NCBI RefSeq assembly: GCF_000175575.2
Contig: NZ_CP005986.1
Span: forward strand, 1,371,549-1,435,548
Direction of reading: 5' to 3'
Length of the DNA stretch: 64,000 nt
DNA from: Acidithiobacillus caldus ATCC 51756
GTDB taxonomy: Bacteria; Pseudomonadota; Gammaproteobacteria; Acidithiobacillales; Acidithiobacillaceae
Shown piece by piece: positions 25,447 to 34,550 of the stretch (position 1 is its first letter; each line of letters opens with the position of its first letter). Under the pieces are notes generated by a model. The model was not told where the DNA came from. It did not search any database and was given only the letters and a program-made list of their open reading frames with translations. The position numbers were made by a program, and so were the translations under genes.

Positions 25447-26436
25447 TCAATGCAGCGTGATTATATTCCCATTTGCAGGTCTGTCGATGACTACGGTGAA
25501 GTTCAGCCGTTCCAGAACCTGCCGGAGTTTGTCCACGAGGTGATCGCGTGGCACTTGAGCGGCCTCGTAAGCCAGACCGCAGAGCAAATGCTGGGCTCGC
25601 CCCTGGGGTTGGATGAAAACATGGAGGGTAGCATCCGCCCCCTCCTTCACCTGGATCTGGCAACCCTCAGCACCCACCCCCGACTCTTCGACCCAATGCT
25701 TTGCCGCGGACACAGCCGCAAGGATCATCTCCATCGTGCGTCCTTCTACCGAATCGGGCTCGGCAATATCTCGTTCCAGGAACCATCGCAACGGGGCACA
25801 GGCGTCCATGGTATTTGGGGGCCATCCAAGCGCCTCGGACTGCGCGCGAATCAATGTGTCGGGATGGGGCCAAATCGGTATATGTCCCATCGGAAACTCC
25901 AATCGCCCGACCAGCAGGTAGACGGTTGGCGTTGTCGTGCGGCCATAGTTCCAGGTATATGGCTCTCTAGCACCCGGGGTATTGAACGTCCAGAGCTGCA
26001 AAGGGCTGGCATCCCGTAGCACATATATCGACTGTGGCTTCTGTACCCAGTAGACCTTACCGCCCCGGGGGAGGATCTCCTGTTCTCTGAGCACCCGCGT
26101 AAGGGCCTTGCGGTCTGCTCCCCGGCACTCCCCGGTCCAGGGAGCGAGGAAGGGAACGGCGATCAAAAGGCTTTGATAGTCATCTTCGTAATTTTTCGTG
26201 CAGGCCATATCCAGAGCGCGGTCCCAGAGAAATTCCCAGATCGCTCTAAGGCCTTCGGCACGGAGCGTTTCGAATACCGTCGTAAAGGCGTGACTGTCCT
26301 GATCGACAAGCACCTCATAAAGCCAGTCCAACAAACGGGAAATGTCTGGGCCGGGTTCCAGATTGTCGGACACCGCGTGTGCCAAGGGCATCAGCTCGCC
26401 CAATAGTGCTTCCATGCGGGCACTGCGTTTTTTCAT
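25447..26436 (-). CDS. Orphan hypothetical protein (329 aa)
   Basis: ATG 26436 (MKKRSARMEALL) is chosen because GGGAGT sits 7 bases upstream; the frame is open to 26499. The protein is soluble, rich in Trp and acidic residues, with no signal peptide or membrane segment. Recognisable segments are GGKVYWVQKPQSIYVLRDA and TPTVYLLVGRLEFPMG; none belongs to a family I know. The intact frame among broken genes suggests it is expressed. It lies between the IS3 remnant and a decayed stretch, so it is likely accessory-genome cargo. Confidence 0.6.
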   Translation of the reverse strand: MKKRSARMEALLGELMPLAHAVSDNLEPGPDISRLLDWLYEVLVDQDSHAFTTVFETLRAEGLRAIWEFLWDRALDMACTKNYEDDYQSLLIAVPFLAPWTGECRGADRKALTRVLREQEILPRGGKVYWVQKPQSIYVLRDASPLQLWTFNTPGAREPYTWNYGRTTTPTVYLLVGRLEFPMGHIPIWPHPDTLIRAQSEALGWPPNTMDACAPLRWFLERDIAEPDSVEGRTMEMILAAVSAAKHWVEESGVGAEGCQIQVKEGADATLHVFIQPQGRAQHLLCGLAYEAAQVPRDHLVDKLRQVLERLNFTVVIDRPANGNIITLH

Positions 26437-26631
26437 GGCAGACTCCCAATATCCGCTCGCCTTACAGGGCGATACGTGGTAGCGGAATCCAGGAAACACA
26501 TCCCGATTTTCATCTCAGGGCCGGTCCACGGTACGCGATCTGGTCAGACCGCTCATTTTTTGGGATGCCCATGTGCCCTTGTACCCGTTCCAGTGTTAGC
26601 ATGCGCCTACGATACTCCGGGTGCCGCTGTT

Positions 26632-26960
26632 GCTAAAGTTCCTGATTCAGCACCAGTGATGCCAATCCCATTTTTCCGCTTTTCTTGATCCAGCCCGAGA
26701 GCCATTCGCTCAGCCACTCAAGGGTCTACTGGCTCTCCGGGCACAACCACACTTCGGCACATCCTCCGGGAATCCGCTGCAGGGCTTCGATGTCTTCCGC
26801 AATGCTTGCGGCGCTTTCCGGACGAAGGTTCAATCACCGCTTCCCAGGCGCAAGAACCAGAATTCCTGGAACCACAGGAGCCATCGCCCCATAGCTTATA
26901 CGTGGTCGCGAAGGCTTTCGCCAGTTCTCGTGACGCCTTGCCCGACAGTTGGCGCCCGGG
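26632..26960 (-). pseudogene. Decayed gene fragment, minus strand
   Basis: Read on the minus strand, protein-like text is spread over two frames: RELAKAFATTYKLWGDGSCG, then in another frame SIAEDIEALQRIPGGCAEVW, a stop, and EWLSEWLSGWIKKSGKMGLA running to a stop near 26632. This pattern suggests a C-terminal fragment with a frameshift and a nonsense codon. The family is not recognised. Confidence 0.4.
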
Positions 26961-27690
26961 TCATGGCCGCGCCACGAGGAGTAATCCCATCCCTTTCAGA
27001 AAAGGGTTATGCCCGGTCTGTTGCCTCGGGCGTCTTTGGCTCCAGATTTTAGCCGAGTTTTCCTATGCCTATCCGTCCCGCGCATCCTTCCAGCCTCCGA
27101 GGAACTGTTTCCCCGAAATCGCATCGCCTATTTCTCCAGCACCCCCCCACCCGGTGGTAACAGGACTGCTGGCATCAAGTCTACGCCCCTAGAGGGCACC
27201 AGGGTCAACTGCTCGAAGGTAACGTGCCCGAGGGAAGGATGTCAAAATACACGGACGCCACACTGGCGCTCGAGGCCACGGCATCGGTCGAGATAGACGC
27301 CGCGATTACCATTTTTTAGCGATCTTCTGATCTTGCCGCTGCGGGTTCCAAGCGACCTTACAGGCGGGCGTTCAATTGTGTGTGCCAGCTTACCAGCGCT
27401 CCGGATTTTTGTCTTTGCCGCCTCAGAGAGCGCACGCCACAGGGTATGGTCTTCTCCTTGGTAACGCTGATCTTGGTCTCAAGGGGAATCCGGATGTGAC
27501 GATGCCCCTGGTTGTACCGAGCGAAAGTTCCATCACGCTTTACGGGGCCGGACGAAGTGGGAGCACAAAGTAAAGCGTCGCGGTCCGGATGAGCGCACCC
27601 AATACTATCGCGGAAGGGCGACGGTCCCCCATAATGTTTTTCTTCGAAAGGCATATTTGCAAAAAGCCAAAGTGGGTTTATCCTGACCTT
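26961..27690. other. Stretch without a recognisable gene
   Basis: Short open frames on both strands have no ribosome sites or family features. One minus-strand piece (about 27358-27540) reads VKRDGTFARYNQGHRHIRIP and may be another gene relic. Consistent with decaying accessory DNA. Confidence 0.4.
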
Positions 27691-27712
27691 TTTGCCAAAG
27701 AAAAGGATGGTT

Positions 27713-28075
27713 ATGCAAATGGAAAGGAAGCGTCATCGCCGGACAGCGGAAGAACGGTTGGCGGACCTGGAAGCCAAACGCCAGCAGACGGAAGCAAAGC
27801 TGCGTGAGCAGTTGGCGAAAATCGACGAACAGAAGCGGCGTTTGGCCCAGAGCCCCGCTGTGCGCAAAACGCAGGTGGAAAACCAGAAGCGTTTTGAGCG
27901 CGCGGTGCAGAAACTGGCACCGGACCTGGATCACCGGCATTTCATCGCCATCATTGCCGATGCCGTGGATGGTGGTTTCGACGCCGATGCGCTGGCTGAG
28001 AGGGGCGAGGCGCTGTTGGCCGAGCACGGCAAGTCCCGGCGTGGTCGTCGGCCCCGTTCGGCGGTAGGATTGTAG
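27713..28075 (+). CDS. Charged coiled-coil protein
   Basis: About 120 aa from ATG 27713, with AAAAGG 6 bases ahead; in-frame starts at 27692 (TTG) and 27707 are alternatives. The N-terminal half is a coiled coil (RTAEERLADLEAKRQQTEAK, LREQLAKIDEQKRRL). A basic C-terminus (SRRGRRPRSAVGL) follows. Such small proteins occur beside mobilisation genes on plasmids and integrative elements, but I see no relaxase here. Function unknown. Confidence 0.55.
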   Translation: MQMERKRHRRTAEERLADLEAKRQQTEAKLREQLAKIDEQKRRLAQSPAVRKTQVENQKRFERAVQKLAPDLDHRHFIAIIADAVDGGFDADALAERGEALLAEHGKSRRGRRPRSAVGL

Positions 28076-28217
28076 CGCAGTTTTTGGGAACCCGGGCGTA
28101 AGCACGATATGCCCCCTTCGGGGGGAGAGCTAGGCCGGATCGAGTGCAGACGTCGTGCCAGATCGATCCCTGTGGGTTCCTCCTATTTTTGGCTTTCTGA
28201 AATTTGAAGAGGCGATC

Positions 28218-28631
28218 ATGGATATTCAGACAGTCGATCAGCAGTACCAGCAGTTGCAGCAAGAAGCCCAGGGCGTCATGCAGAGTTTGCAGACGCTGGC
28301 TGGCAAGCTCAAGGCCGCCGCTGACGGGGGTAACCAGGATGCTCGGGAGTGGCTCTTGGATCTCAAGGAGCTTGCGCTCAACGTCCAGCAGGAGCAGCAG
28401 CAGGTGATGGCGGTGATGCAGGCGCTGCATCAGGCCATGCAGAATGCGCAGAGCCAGTGGCAGCCCGGCTATCCGCAGACACCGCAACCGCAGGGATATG
28501 GCCAGTCTGGTATGCAGACGAGGCAGGGGGGTGGTTTCCTGTCGAACTTCCTGAATTCCGGCTTTGGCCGCGCCATCGAGCTGGGGGCGGGTTTTGGTAT
28601 TGGGGATGACCTGATCAACAGTATTTTCTAG
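28218..28631 (+). CDS. Gln-rich hypothetical protein with glycine-rich tail
   Basis: 137-aa protein from ATG 28218, behind GAAGAGG. The N-terminal half is helical and Gln-rich (QQYQQLQQEAQGVMQSLQ, VQQEQQQVMAVMQALHQ). A Pro/Gln/Gly linker (QPGYPQTPQPQGYGQSG) leads to GGGFLSNFLNSGFGRAIELG, reminiscent of small membrane-associated or self-assembling proteins. No signal peptide. It lies 142 bases after the coiled-coil gene. Family not recognised. Confidence 0.55.
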   Translation: MDIQTVDQQYQQLQQEAQGVMQSLQTLAGKLKAAADGGNQDAREWLLDLKELALNVQQEQQQVMAVMQALHQAMQNAQSQWQPGYPQTPQPQGYGQSGMQTRQGGGFLSNFLNSGFGRAIELGAGFGIGDDLINSIF

Positions 28632-28841
28632 GTGAGCTGTCGTTTCACGGAATACGTTTTCTCAGTAAGGTGTCCTGGCTGTCGGTCAGCGTGGAAAAAT
28701 GAACAGGATGCTTGCCAAATCAGCAATTCATTTGAACACCTTGCTTGATGGGCGATCGGCGGCTCTTTTTGTTATGTATCAAATTAGTATGTCGACGATC
28801 GCTCTGCTGGCATGTTTTCACGCCCGGATGCTGACGATTGT

Positions 28842-29045
28842 TCAACCCATGACGCTCTGATTAATAGTCCTTCGTCTGGTCAGGATATACGCGTGCTTCA
28901 AAATCTGCAGGTCTTCGTATCCAACCAGTAGCGCCGAATCGCCGCAGGGAATAAGGTAAAACCAACCATAAGACCCAAGATCTAGGCCAGCTACCGATGA
29001 TCGGGTTTCGGGAGCGAATGCTTCTCGTATTACGTAATCCGGCAT
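28842..29045 (-). CDS. Possible small protein next to IS5
   Basis: 67-residue frame starting MPDYVIREAFAPETRSSVAG, with plausible protein composition, but no clear ribosome site and no known family. It could be a gene fragment left by rearrangement near the IS5 element. The rest of 28632-29146 holds nothing recognised. Confidence 0.3.
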   Translation of the reverse strand: MPDYVIREAFAPETRSSVAGLDLGSYGWFYLIPCGDSALLVGYEDLQILKHAYILTRRRTINQSVMG

Positions 29046-29146
29046 GGTCAACTCATCGACATGTTACCCCATCGGGCGCTCCCAGGGGATGTGTTGCCTT
29101 ATTACCCGGCTCTGGTCCATCCCATGGAGACCTATTACGTGTCTAA

Positions 29147-30331
29147 GGAACCTCTGAACTGGTAGTAAAATCGTCGCGATTTGGGGCGAGTTTGTCTCGC
29201 AAAATCGATTTGGCGACGAAAATTCTCATTTTCCCTTCCCAGAGACGCGAAAGAGCGCATGGTGAGCACGGAAATCGCCCGCTTTCCGTCTTGGTGACGG
29301 ATTACGCCCGTAACCAACAGAGCTCCTTACGAACCAGATAGAGGTTCACCAGGGCAAACAAGGTGGTCAGTTGCGCACCGTTTTTGGTCAGGCCTCGATA
29401 GCGGGTCTTGTGGTAGCCAAACTGACACTTCAGGACGCGGAAGGCATGTTCACCACGCGCACGGATGCTTGCCACACGGCGGTTGAAACGCTTGAGTGCC
29501 TGTAGCCCCGTCCTCTGGCCGGGATAGCGACGTCGGGCCACGGCATCCTGAATCCCCTGCTTGCGCAAAAATTCATGGACCTGCGGGTAATCGTAGCCAC
29601 GATCGGCGAGCACCGTCTTCTCGTCTCCGGTCAGCAGCTCTTCCAGCACCCGATGGTCCGGAACATGGGCCGCGGTGAACTCGACAGCCTGAACCAGGCC
29701 TTGCGTGTCCGTCGCGACATGGGCCTTCATGCCGAAATACCATTGGTTCCCCTTCTTGGTTTGATGCATTTCGGGGTCCCGTTTGCGGTCTCGATTCTTG
29801 GTCGAGCTGGGGGCGTGAATCAAGGTGGCATCCACCATCTTGCCTTCCTGCAGAATCAAGTGGGAGGCTTCCAGCAGCTCCTGTACTTGGGCAAATATCT
29901 GTTGCGCCAAGCCGTGCTGCTCGAGCAGGCGACGAAAGCGCAGGATAGTGGACTCGTCGGGGATCAGGTCGCGGCCCAAGTCGATACCGGCAAAGGCCCG
30001 TAGCAAGGGAATTTCATACAGGGCCTCTTCCATGCCCGGGTCCGAGTAGGCATACCATTGCTGCAGGAAGTGAATACGCAGCATTTGCTCTATCGGCATG
30101 GGCTTGCGACCGCCACGCGGTCCAGCTTTGGGGTAGTAGGGAGCGATGCACTCAATCAAAGCCTGCCAAGGCACCACCTGGTCCATCTCCCGCAGGAAAC
30201 GCTCCCGCTTGGTCTCCTTGTGTCGGCGCGACAGCCCCATTGTCTCTGCAAACGTCATCTGGCCCGCCATGATCGCCTCCTGCCTTGCGCGTACCGCCTC
30301 ATTCTATCAACTCAGGCTGTGCAGAGCTTCC
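29147..30331 (-). mobile_element. Intact IS5-family insertion sequence
   Basis: Ends GGAACCTCTGAAC (from 29147) and, read on the minus strand from 30331, GGAAGCTCTGCAC: 13-base inverted repeats with two mismatches. CTAA lies directly outside both ends (29143-29146 and 30332-30335), the 4-base target duplication typical of IS5. It has one intact transposase gene. Confidence 0.9.
29302..30270 (-). CDS. IS5-family transposase
   Basis: 322-aa DDE transposase. An N-terminal DUF772-type region (MPIEQMLRIHFLQQWYAYSD) is followed by catalytic Asp in GKMVDATLIHAPSSTKN, Asp in TVLADRGYDYP and the YREK-like region RARGEHAFRVLKCQFGYHK. GGAGGCGATC precedes ATG 30270. No interruption is seen. Confidence 0.9.
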   Translation of the reverse strand: MAGQMTFAETMGLSRRHKETKRERFLREMDQVVPWQALIECIAPYYPKAGPRGGRKPMPIEQMLRIHFLQQWYAYSDPGMEEALYEIPLLRAFAGIDLGRDLIPDESTILRFRRLLEQHGLAQQIFAQVQELLEASHLILQEGKMVDATLIHAPSSTKNRDRKRDPEMHQTKKGNQWYFGMKAHVATDTQGLVQAVEFTAAHVPDHRVLEELLTGDEKTVLADRGYDYPQVHEFLRKQGIQDAVARRRYPGQRTGLQALKRFNRRVASIRARGEHAFRVLKCQFGYHKTRYRGLTKNGAQLTTLFALVNLYLVRKELCWLRA

Positions 30332-30346
30332 CTAATTCGTGCAGAA

Positions 30347-30499
30347 ACTAGAGCCAGCAAGGGTTAGAAAAGTTTTTGTCATGTTTTGCCATGTGATGTC
30401 ATCCGCAGCGCCGGCGCGCGAAAACTAGAGCCAGCTGGGAACATTGTAGCCAGCATCTGGCGTGAGGCGTTGGCAGAACTAGAGCCAGACTAGAGCCAG
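30347..30499. repeat. Four copies of ACTAGAGCCAG
   Basis: The 11-base motif occurs at 30347-30357, 30424-30434, 30478-30488 and 30489-30499, the last two directly adjacent. All are in the same orientation, between the IS5 right flank and the tRNA-Thr terminator. Spacing is 66, 43 and 0 bases. Possible origins are decayed integration-site arms or regulator sites. Confidence 0.75.
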
Positions 30500-30504
30500 A
30501 TAAG

Positions 30505-30537
30505 CAAAAGGCACTTAGGTAATATTCCTAAGTGCCT
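30505..30537 (-). terminator. Rho-independent terminator of tRNA-Thr
   Basis: AGGCACTTAGG and CCTAAGTGCCT (30509-30519, 30527-30537) form a perfect 11-bp stem with a 7-base loop. On the minus strand it is followed by TTTTGCTT. It lies 8 bases downstream of the tRNA CCA end. Confidence 0.88.
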
Positions 30538-30545
30538 GATTTTCT

Positions 30546-30621
<76 letters not shown>

Positions 30622-30953
30622 GTATTGGTGCATTATATCTTTGGCGCCTCGGCAGGACAAGAATCCGCCTCCTTGAACGGCCGAAGTGCCGCGGGGACAT
30701 GGGCGAGACCAAGGCGCCATGGATGTCCTCACAACGACCTGGCAGTTTCCCCACAAACCCCACAGCAACCATCCAAACACAGAGAAATGTCCGACACTCG
30801 ATGCCTTGGGATGGTTTGGGTGCATGAAGAGGCCAGCGAAACGCGCGCAGGCCCTGAGTGGGCATTAATGCGCCAGAGCCCCGCATTCAAAGAGGCCGAC
30901 CGGCACCGAGACCTGGCACCAGTCGGATTCGAGCCGACGAACCGTCCGGGGCA

Positions 30954-32510
30954 TCAGCTCTGCGGAGCAAACTTGATCTGCTGAGACACTTCCATGCGTG
31001 AGGCAACGCCCCACGGTAGAAAAATGAGCAGCGAAAGCAGTACCACGATGCCGCTGGCCACGGGCATGCTAAACACCTTCAGTGCTCCCTGACTCCCCAG
31101 ATAGGTCATCAGAGACAGGAACACAATGTAGGCGATGTACCAGATGGAATTGCTCATTCCTTTCTTTACCCCGCTGAAGTAGCCGAAGACTACGGATAGC
31201 AGCAGAACCAGCACGGCAGCGTAAGGCACGGACGGCCAGCCGCTCCAATAGATGATCAAGGACGCCGAAGCAAAAGCCAGTGCCGCGACGACGGTACTGA
31301 CGGTTTCCGAGCGGAATTTCCCATGCCGGCCTTGCTTGCGTAGAGCAATCATGATGGGCGGATTGATGGCAAAACCGATATAACCGGCGACGACGGCATC
31401 GCCGATGAGGTTGTAGATAGAGGGCAGTGGTGCGGCAATAAAGGCGATGATGATACCGATCACCGTCGTAACCACCAAGGACTTGGCCGGAATACCATGG
31501 GTATGGCTCAATTCGACCATACGCCTGCTCACGATCTTCGACCTGCCCATGGCAAAGAGAATACGGCTACCCGCTCCCTGATAGATATATCCCGTCACGA
31601 AGGGGCCGATGATGACGATAAGTATGACCAAGCCGATGAGCCATGCTGCGTCGGTGTGCTTGGCAATCTGTAGAAAAGGATTTCCTGGAATGGAAGAAAG
31701 ACCACCCCAGTGCCCGGCTGTGATGTCCAGATGACCCCAGTTGAGCGCAAAGAGCAGCGCGATCCCAAAGAGTACGTAAAGTAGGGTTTGCCCAAAAAGC
31801 GACCAGAGAATGGCACCAGGAATAGCCGATGGATACTTCGCCTCTTCGATGTAATCGGGAATCACACGCAAGCTCCCGAAGGCAAACATTCCCAAGGGAA
31901 TGGCGACAAACACGCCTTCGAGACCGTAGGGTAGGGCGCCCCCGTAGGAGTACATGTTGTGCACATGCCAGAAAGAAATGAAGCCGAAAGCCACCAGAAA
32001 ATAAATGAGCAGCTTCACGCCACCGAAAAGGTTGGTGCTTTTGGAAAAGGCCTTCACTCCGTAGTAATTGAAGGGAAAGAACAAAAGCATCAACAATACG
32101 CCCAATAGACCACCGAGCATGGTCGGGTCACCAGAGCTATTCACAAAATGTGGATAGAAAAAATTCAACCCCATGACCACACCCAGTGCTTCTATGGGGG
32201 GAATGAAGAGATACCACAATAGATCAGATATCGCATTGATCATATTGGCGATGGGCCCAAAGGTATAGAGGCTATACCGCGAGGGTCCACCCTCTTCGGG
32301 ATAGAGCTCATTGAGATCGATATAGGTTAGACCCACGGTGAGATACATCAGCGCACCGATCAACCAGGCCAAAACTACACCTGGCCCTGCCGCTGCAGCC
32401 ATACCTGCAGTTCCAAAAAGCACACCGGTGCCTACGGCACCACCGATACCGATGATTATCAAATCGAGTTGGCTGAGCTCACGATGCAATCGAGCTTTGG
32501 ATTGAGCCAT
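30954..32510 (-). CDS. APC-family amino-acid permease
   Basis: 518-aa inner-membrane transporter with about twelve helices. The N-terminus DLIIIGIGGAVGTGVLFGTA is the APC substrate-binding helix 1 signature. It most resembles the broad amino acid/polyamine/organocation group; the substrate cannot be read from sequence. Start ATG 32510, with GGAGT about 6 bases ahead on the coding strand. It stands alone, reading toward the tRNA. A 17-base T-arm-like hairpin (30922-30938) lies just beyond its stop. Confidence 0.85.
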   Translation of the reverse strand: MAQSKARLHRELSQLDLIIIGIGGAVGTGVLFGTAGMAAAAGPGVVLAWLIGALMYLTVGLTYIDLNELYPEEGGPSRYSLYTFGPIANMINAISDLLWYLFIPPIEALGVVMGLNFFYPHFVNSSGDPTMLGGLLGVLLMLLFFPFNYYGVKAFSKSTNLFGGVKLLIYFLVAFGFISFWHVHNMYSYGGALPYGLEGVFVAIPLGMFAFGSLRVIPDYIEEAKYPSAIPGAILWSLFGQTLLYVLFGIALLFALNWGHLDITAGHWGGLSSIPGNPFLQIAKHTDAAWLIGLVILIVIIGPFVTGYIYQGAGSRILFAMGRSKIVSRRMVELSHTHGIPAKSLVVTTVIGIIIAFIAAPLPSIYNLIGDAVVAGYIGFAINPPIMIALRKQGRHGKFRSETVSTVVAALAFASASLIIYWSGWPSVPYAAVLVLLLSVVFGYFSGVKKGMSNSIWYIAYIVFLSLMTYLGSQGALKVFSMPVASGIVVLLSLLIFLPWGVASRMEVSQQIKFAPQS

Positions 32511-33026
32511 GGCTAAACTCCTTCAGATTGTTGGTGTGAGCGCAACAAAAAGGTTGCAGGCGCTCAACATCGTCGTGGTCATCCAAGCTGTTGATAGACC
32601 TGCTTGGCGATACACCATCATGCGGCTGAGTGCAATTTTTACTACACCAGCATAAAACTAGCATAGGTTACCGATTACCGCAAGAAAATGCTGATGCTCC
32701 TAAATCATGGATGGGCAACCCCATGTAAATCAAAAATATTTATCAAATACGGCGTTTCCAGATCAGACGGTTTTTTTGAGAAGTACTTGTGAGTCGCTCA
32801 TGGAAGCGCCTGAAGAGTGTGGTGTCGGCAACAGCATTTAAAAGTGAGATCTCCATACCCTCCACAACCGGAGCTCGATGTAAGCAAGTCCAGATGGACT
32901 GAATCATGATCGCCCGCAGCGTATTAATGTCTCTTCATACACTGATGCCTTGCGCGAGCCTCGTCGAGACGCTACGATCTCGACGACATCGGAAGCCAGC
33001 CGAATGCTTCGCGAGACAGCAGCCGC
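32511..33026. other. Divergent intergenic region, permease and efflux operon
   Basis: About 515 bases between divergent genes. No gene or clear repeat is recognised. The permease-proximal part is AT-rich (TTTTTACTACACCAGCATAA near 32640) and probably carries promoters. Confidence 0.4.
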
Positions 33027-34550
33027 ATGCACATGTTGATGGAGTTCAAACGCCTCCGCAGGTCGGCGGTAGCCCATGACGGTAAGCTCCCACTCGGGCT
33101 CGCGGGGTTCGTGGTCTGCCTTGGATTGGCGTGTCCCGCAGCCGCATACGGGGCGATTTTCCAGAAACTGTATCACGATCCCTGGGGCATCGAGCGCGGC
33201 GAGGTGCCCAACCGAATTGGTCATCCCTGGACTCGTCTGCCGCGCGACCTGCCCCAAGCGAGGGTACCGAAAGCGACGGCGACAGCGCCAAAGTTCAAGA
33301 ATCTCTGGAGCCTCACCCAGTACGCGCTCGCCCACAATCCGCAGTCGCGAGAAGCCTATGCGAATCTGCAGGCGGCGGCCGCAGGGCTTGGCGTCGCTGA
33401 CGCCGCTTATCTGCCCACCCTAAGCCTGCAAAGCACGGCAGCACGATCGGAAGCCAACACCACCGCCGGTTTTTCGATTCCCGTCCAAAACAACGACAGC
33501 ACCAATCTCACCTTCAGTTACATCCTGCTGGAATTCGGCGAGCGCCGTGCTGCACGCGCGCAGGCCTTGGCCCAGATCTATCTCAACGGTTTCGATTACA
33601 ACGCGGCCTTGCAGAGTGTGGCGCTGACGGTCACCAAGGCCTACTACACCCTCATCGGTGAGGAGGCTCTGGTGCGCGCCTATGAGCGGACCGTGGCGGA
33701 GGATCGCGCCAGCCTCGATGCCGCCAAGATCAAGAGGCATGCCGGCATGGCGACGGTGGCAGATGTGCTGCAGGCACAATCGGCACTGGCCCAGGCACGC
33801 GCCAATCTCCTTTCAGCCCAGGCGCAAGTGCAATCGGACCGCGGCGCTCTGGCGGTGTCTTGCGGTCTCGCGCCAACGGCGAAGATCGTGGTGCCGCCCC
33901 TGCACACCCATGCGCAACCGCCGACTCTGGCTCCCGGACTGCATCGCCTCATGGCGCAGGCTTTGCGGAACAACCCGTCTATCCGCGCAGCCGCCGCCAA
34001 CGTGCTGGAGAGCCAGGCCAGTGTGCGGGCCGACGAGGCGGCAGGCATGCCGACACTCAGCTTCCAGGCCAGTGGCGGCAAACGTTTCCAGAACGGACTG
34101 CTGCCCTCGGAGAATTGGTCCATTGGGGTCAGTCTCAAGGTTCCGCTGTTCACCGGTTTTCAGGACAGCTATCGCATCAGCGAGGCGCGGGCACAGGAGC
34201 GCTCGTCCCAGGCGAGCCTCGACAATGAGGCCGCCACCATTCGCAGTACCGTCTATCAAGACGCACAGCAGCTGGCCGGGGCGCGCACCGCAGCGCAGGC
34301 GGCACGTCTGGCCGTGGCCAGTGCACGCGCCTCGCTAGCGGCGGTGCAGGCGCAGTACAAGGTAGGGCTGGCGACGATGATCGACGTACTCACGGCGCAG
34401 GCAACGCTGACCACGGCGGAACAAACGGAGATCCAGGATCTGACCACCTCGTATACGGACCTGGCCAATCTTGCCGATGCCTTGGGCTACATCGCCTTGC
34501 CGCAAGCACTGGATACTGGGGCGGGCCCGGAAAAGGAGATGCAGCCGTGA
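33027..34550 (+). CDS. TolC-family outer-membrane efflux protein
   Basis: 507-aa outer-membrane channel of a tripartite RND pump. A signal peptide follows a longer N-terminus (LGLAGFVVCLGLACPAAAYG). Two TolC repeats are recognisable, each with long helices; the C-terminal one contains YKVGLATMIDVLTAQATLT, a typical family segment. Its last 4 bases overlap the next gene (GTGA). First gene of the operon channel-adaptor-pump; substrate unknown. Confidence 0.88.
   Translation: MHMLMEFKRLRRSAVAHDGKLPLGLAGFVVCLGLACPAAAYGAIFQKLYHDPWGIERGEVPNRIGHPWTRLPRDLPQARVPKATATAPKFKNLWSLTQYALAHNPQSREAYANLQAAAAGLGVADAAYLPTLSLQSTAARSEANTTAGFSIPVQNNDSTNLTFSYILLEFGERRAARAQALAQIYLNGFDYNAALQSVALTVTKAYYTLIGEEALVRAYERTVAEDRASLDAAKIKRHAGMATVADVLQAQSALAQARANLLSAQAQVQSDRGALAVSCGLAPTAKIVVPPLHTHAQPPTLAPGLHRLMAQALRNNPSIRAAAANVLESQASVRADEAAGMPTLSFQASGGKRFQNGLLPSENWSIGVSLKVPLFTGFQDSYRISEARAQERSSQASLDNEAATIRSTVYQDAQQLAGARTAAQAARLAVASARASLAAVQAQYKVGLATMIDVLTAQATLTTAEQTEIQDLTTSYTDLANLADALGYIALPQALDTGAGPEKEMQP

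Noticed and set aside
30347-30499. CRISPR array
   Set aside because: The repeats are only 11 bases with irregular spacing and no cas genes; not CRISPR.
30922-30938. T-arm-like hairpin beyond the permease gene as a tRNA remnant
   Set aside because: It has a 5-bp stem and a CTCGAAT loop like a tRNA T-arm, but no acceptor, D-arm or anticodon arm can be paired around it. It may simply be a hairpin after the permease gene.
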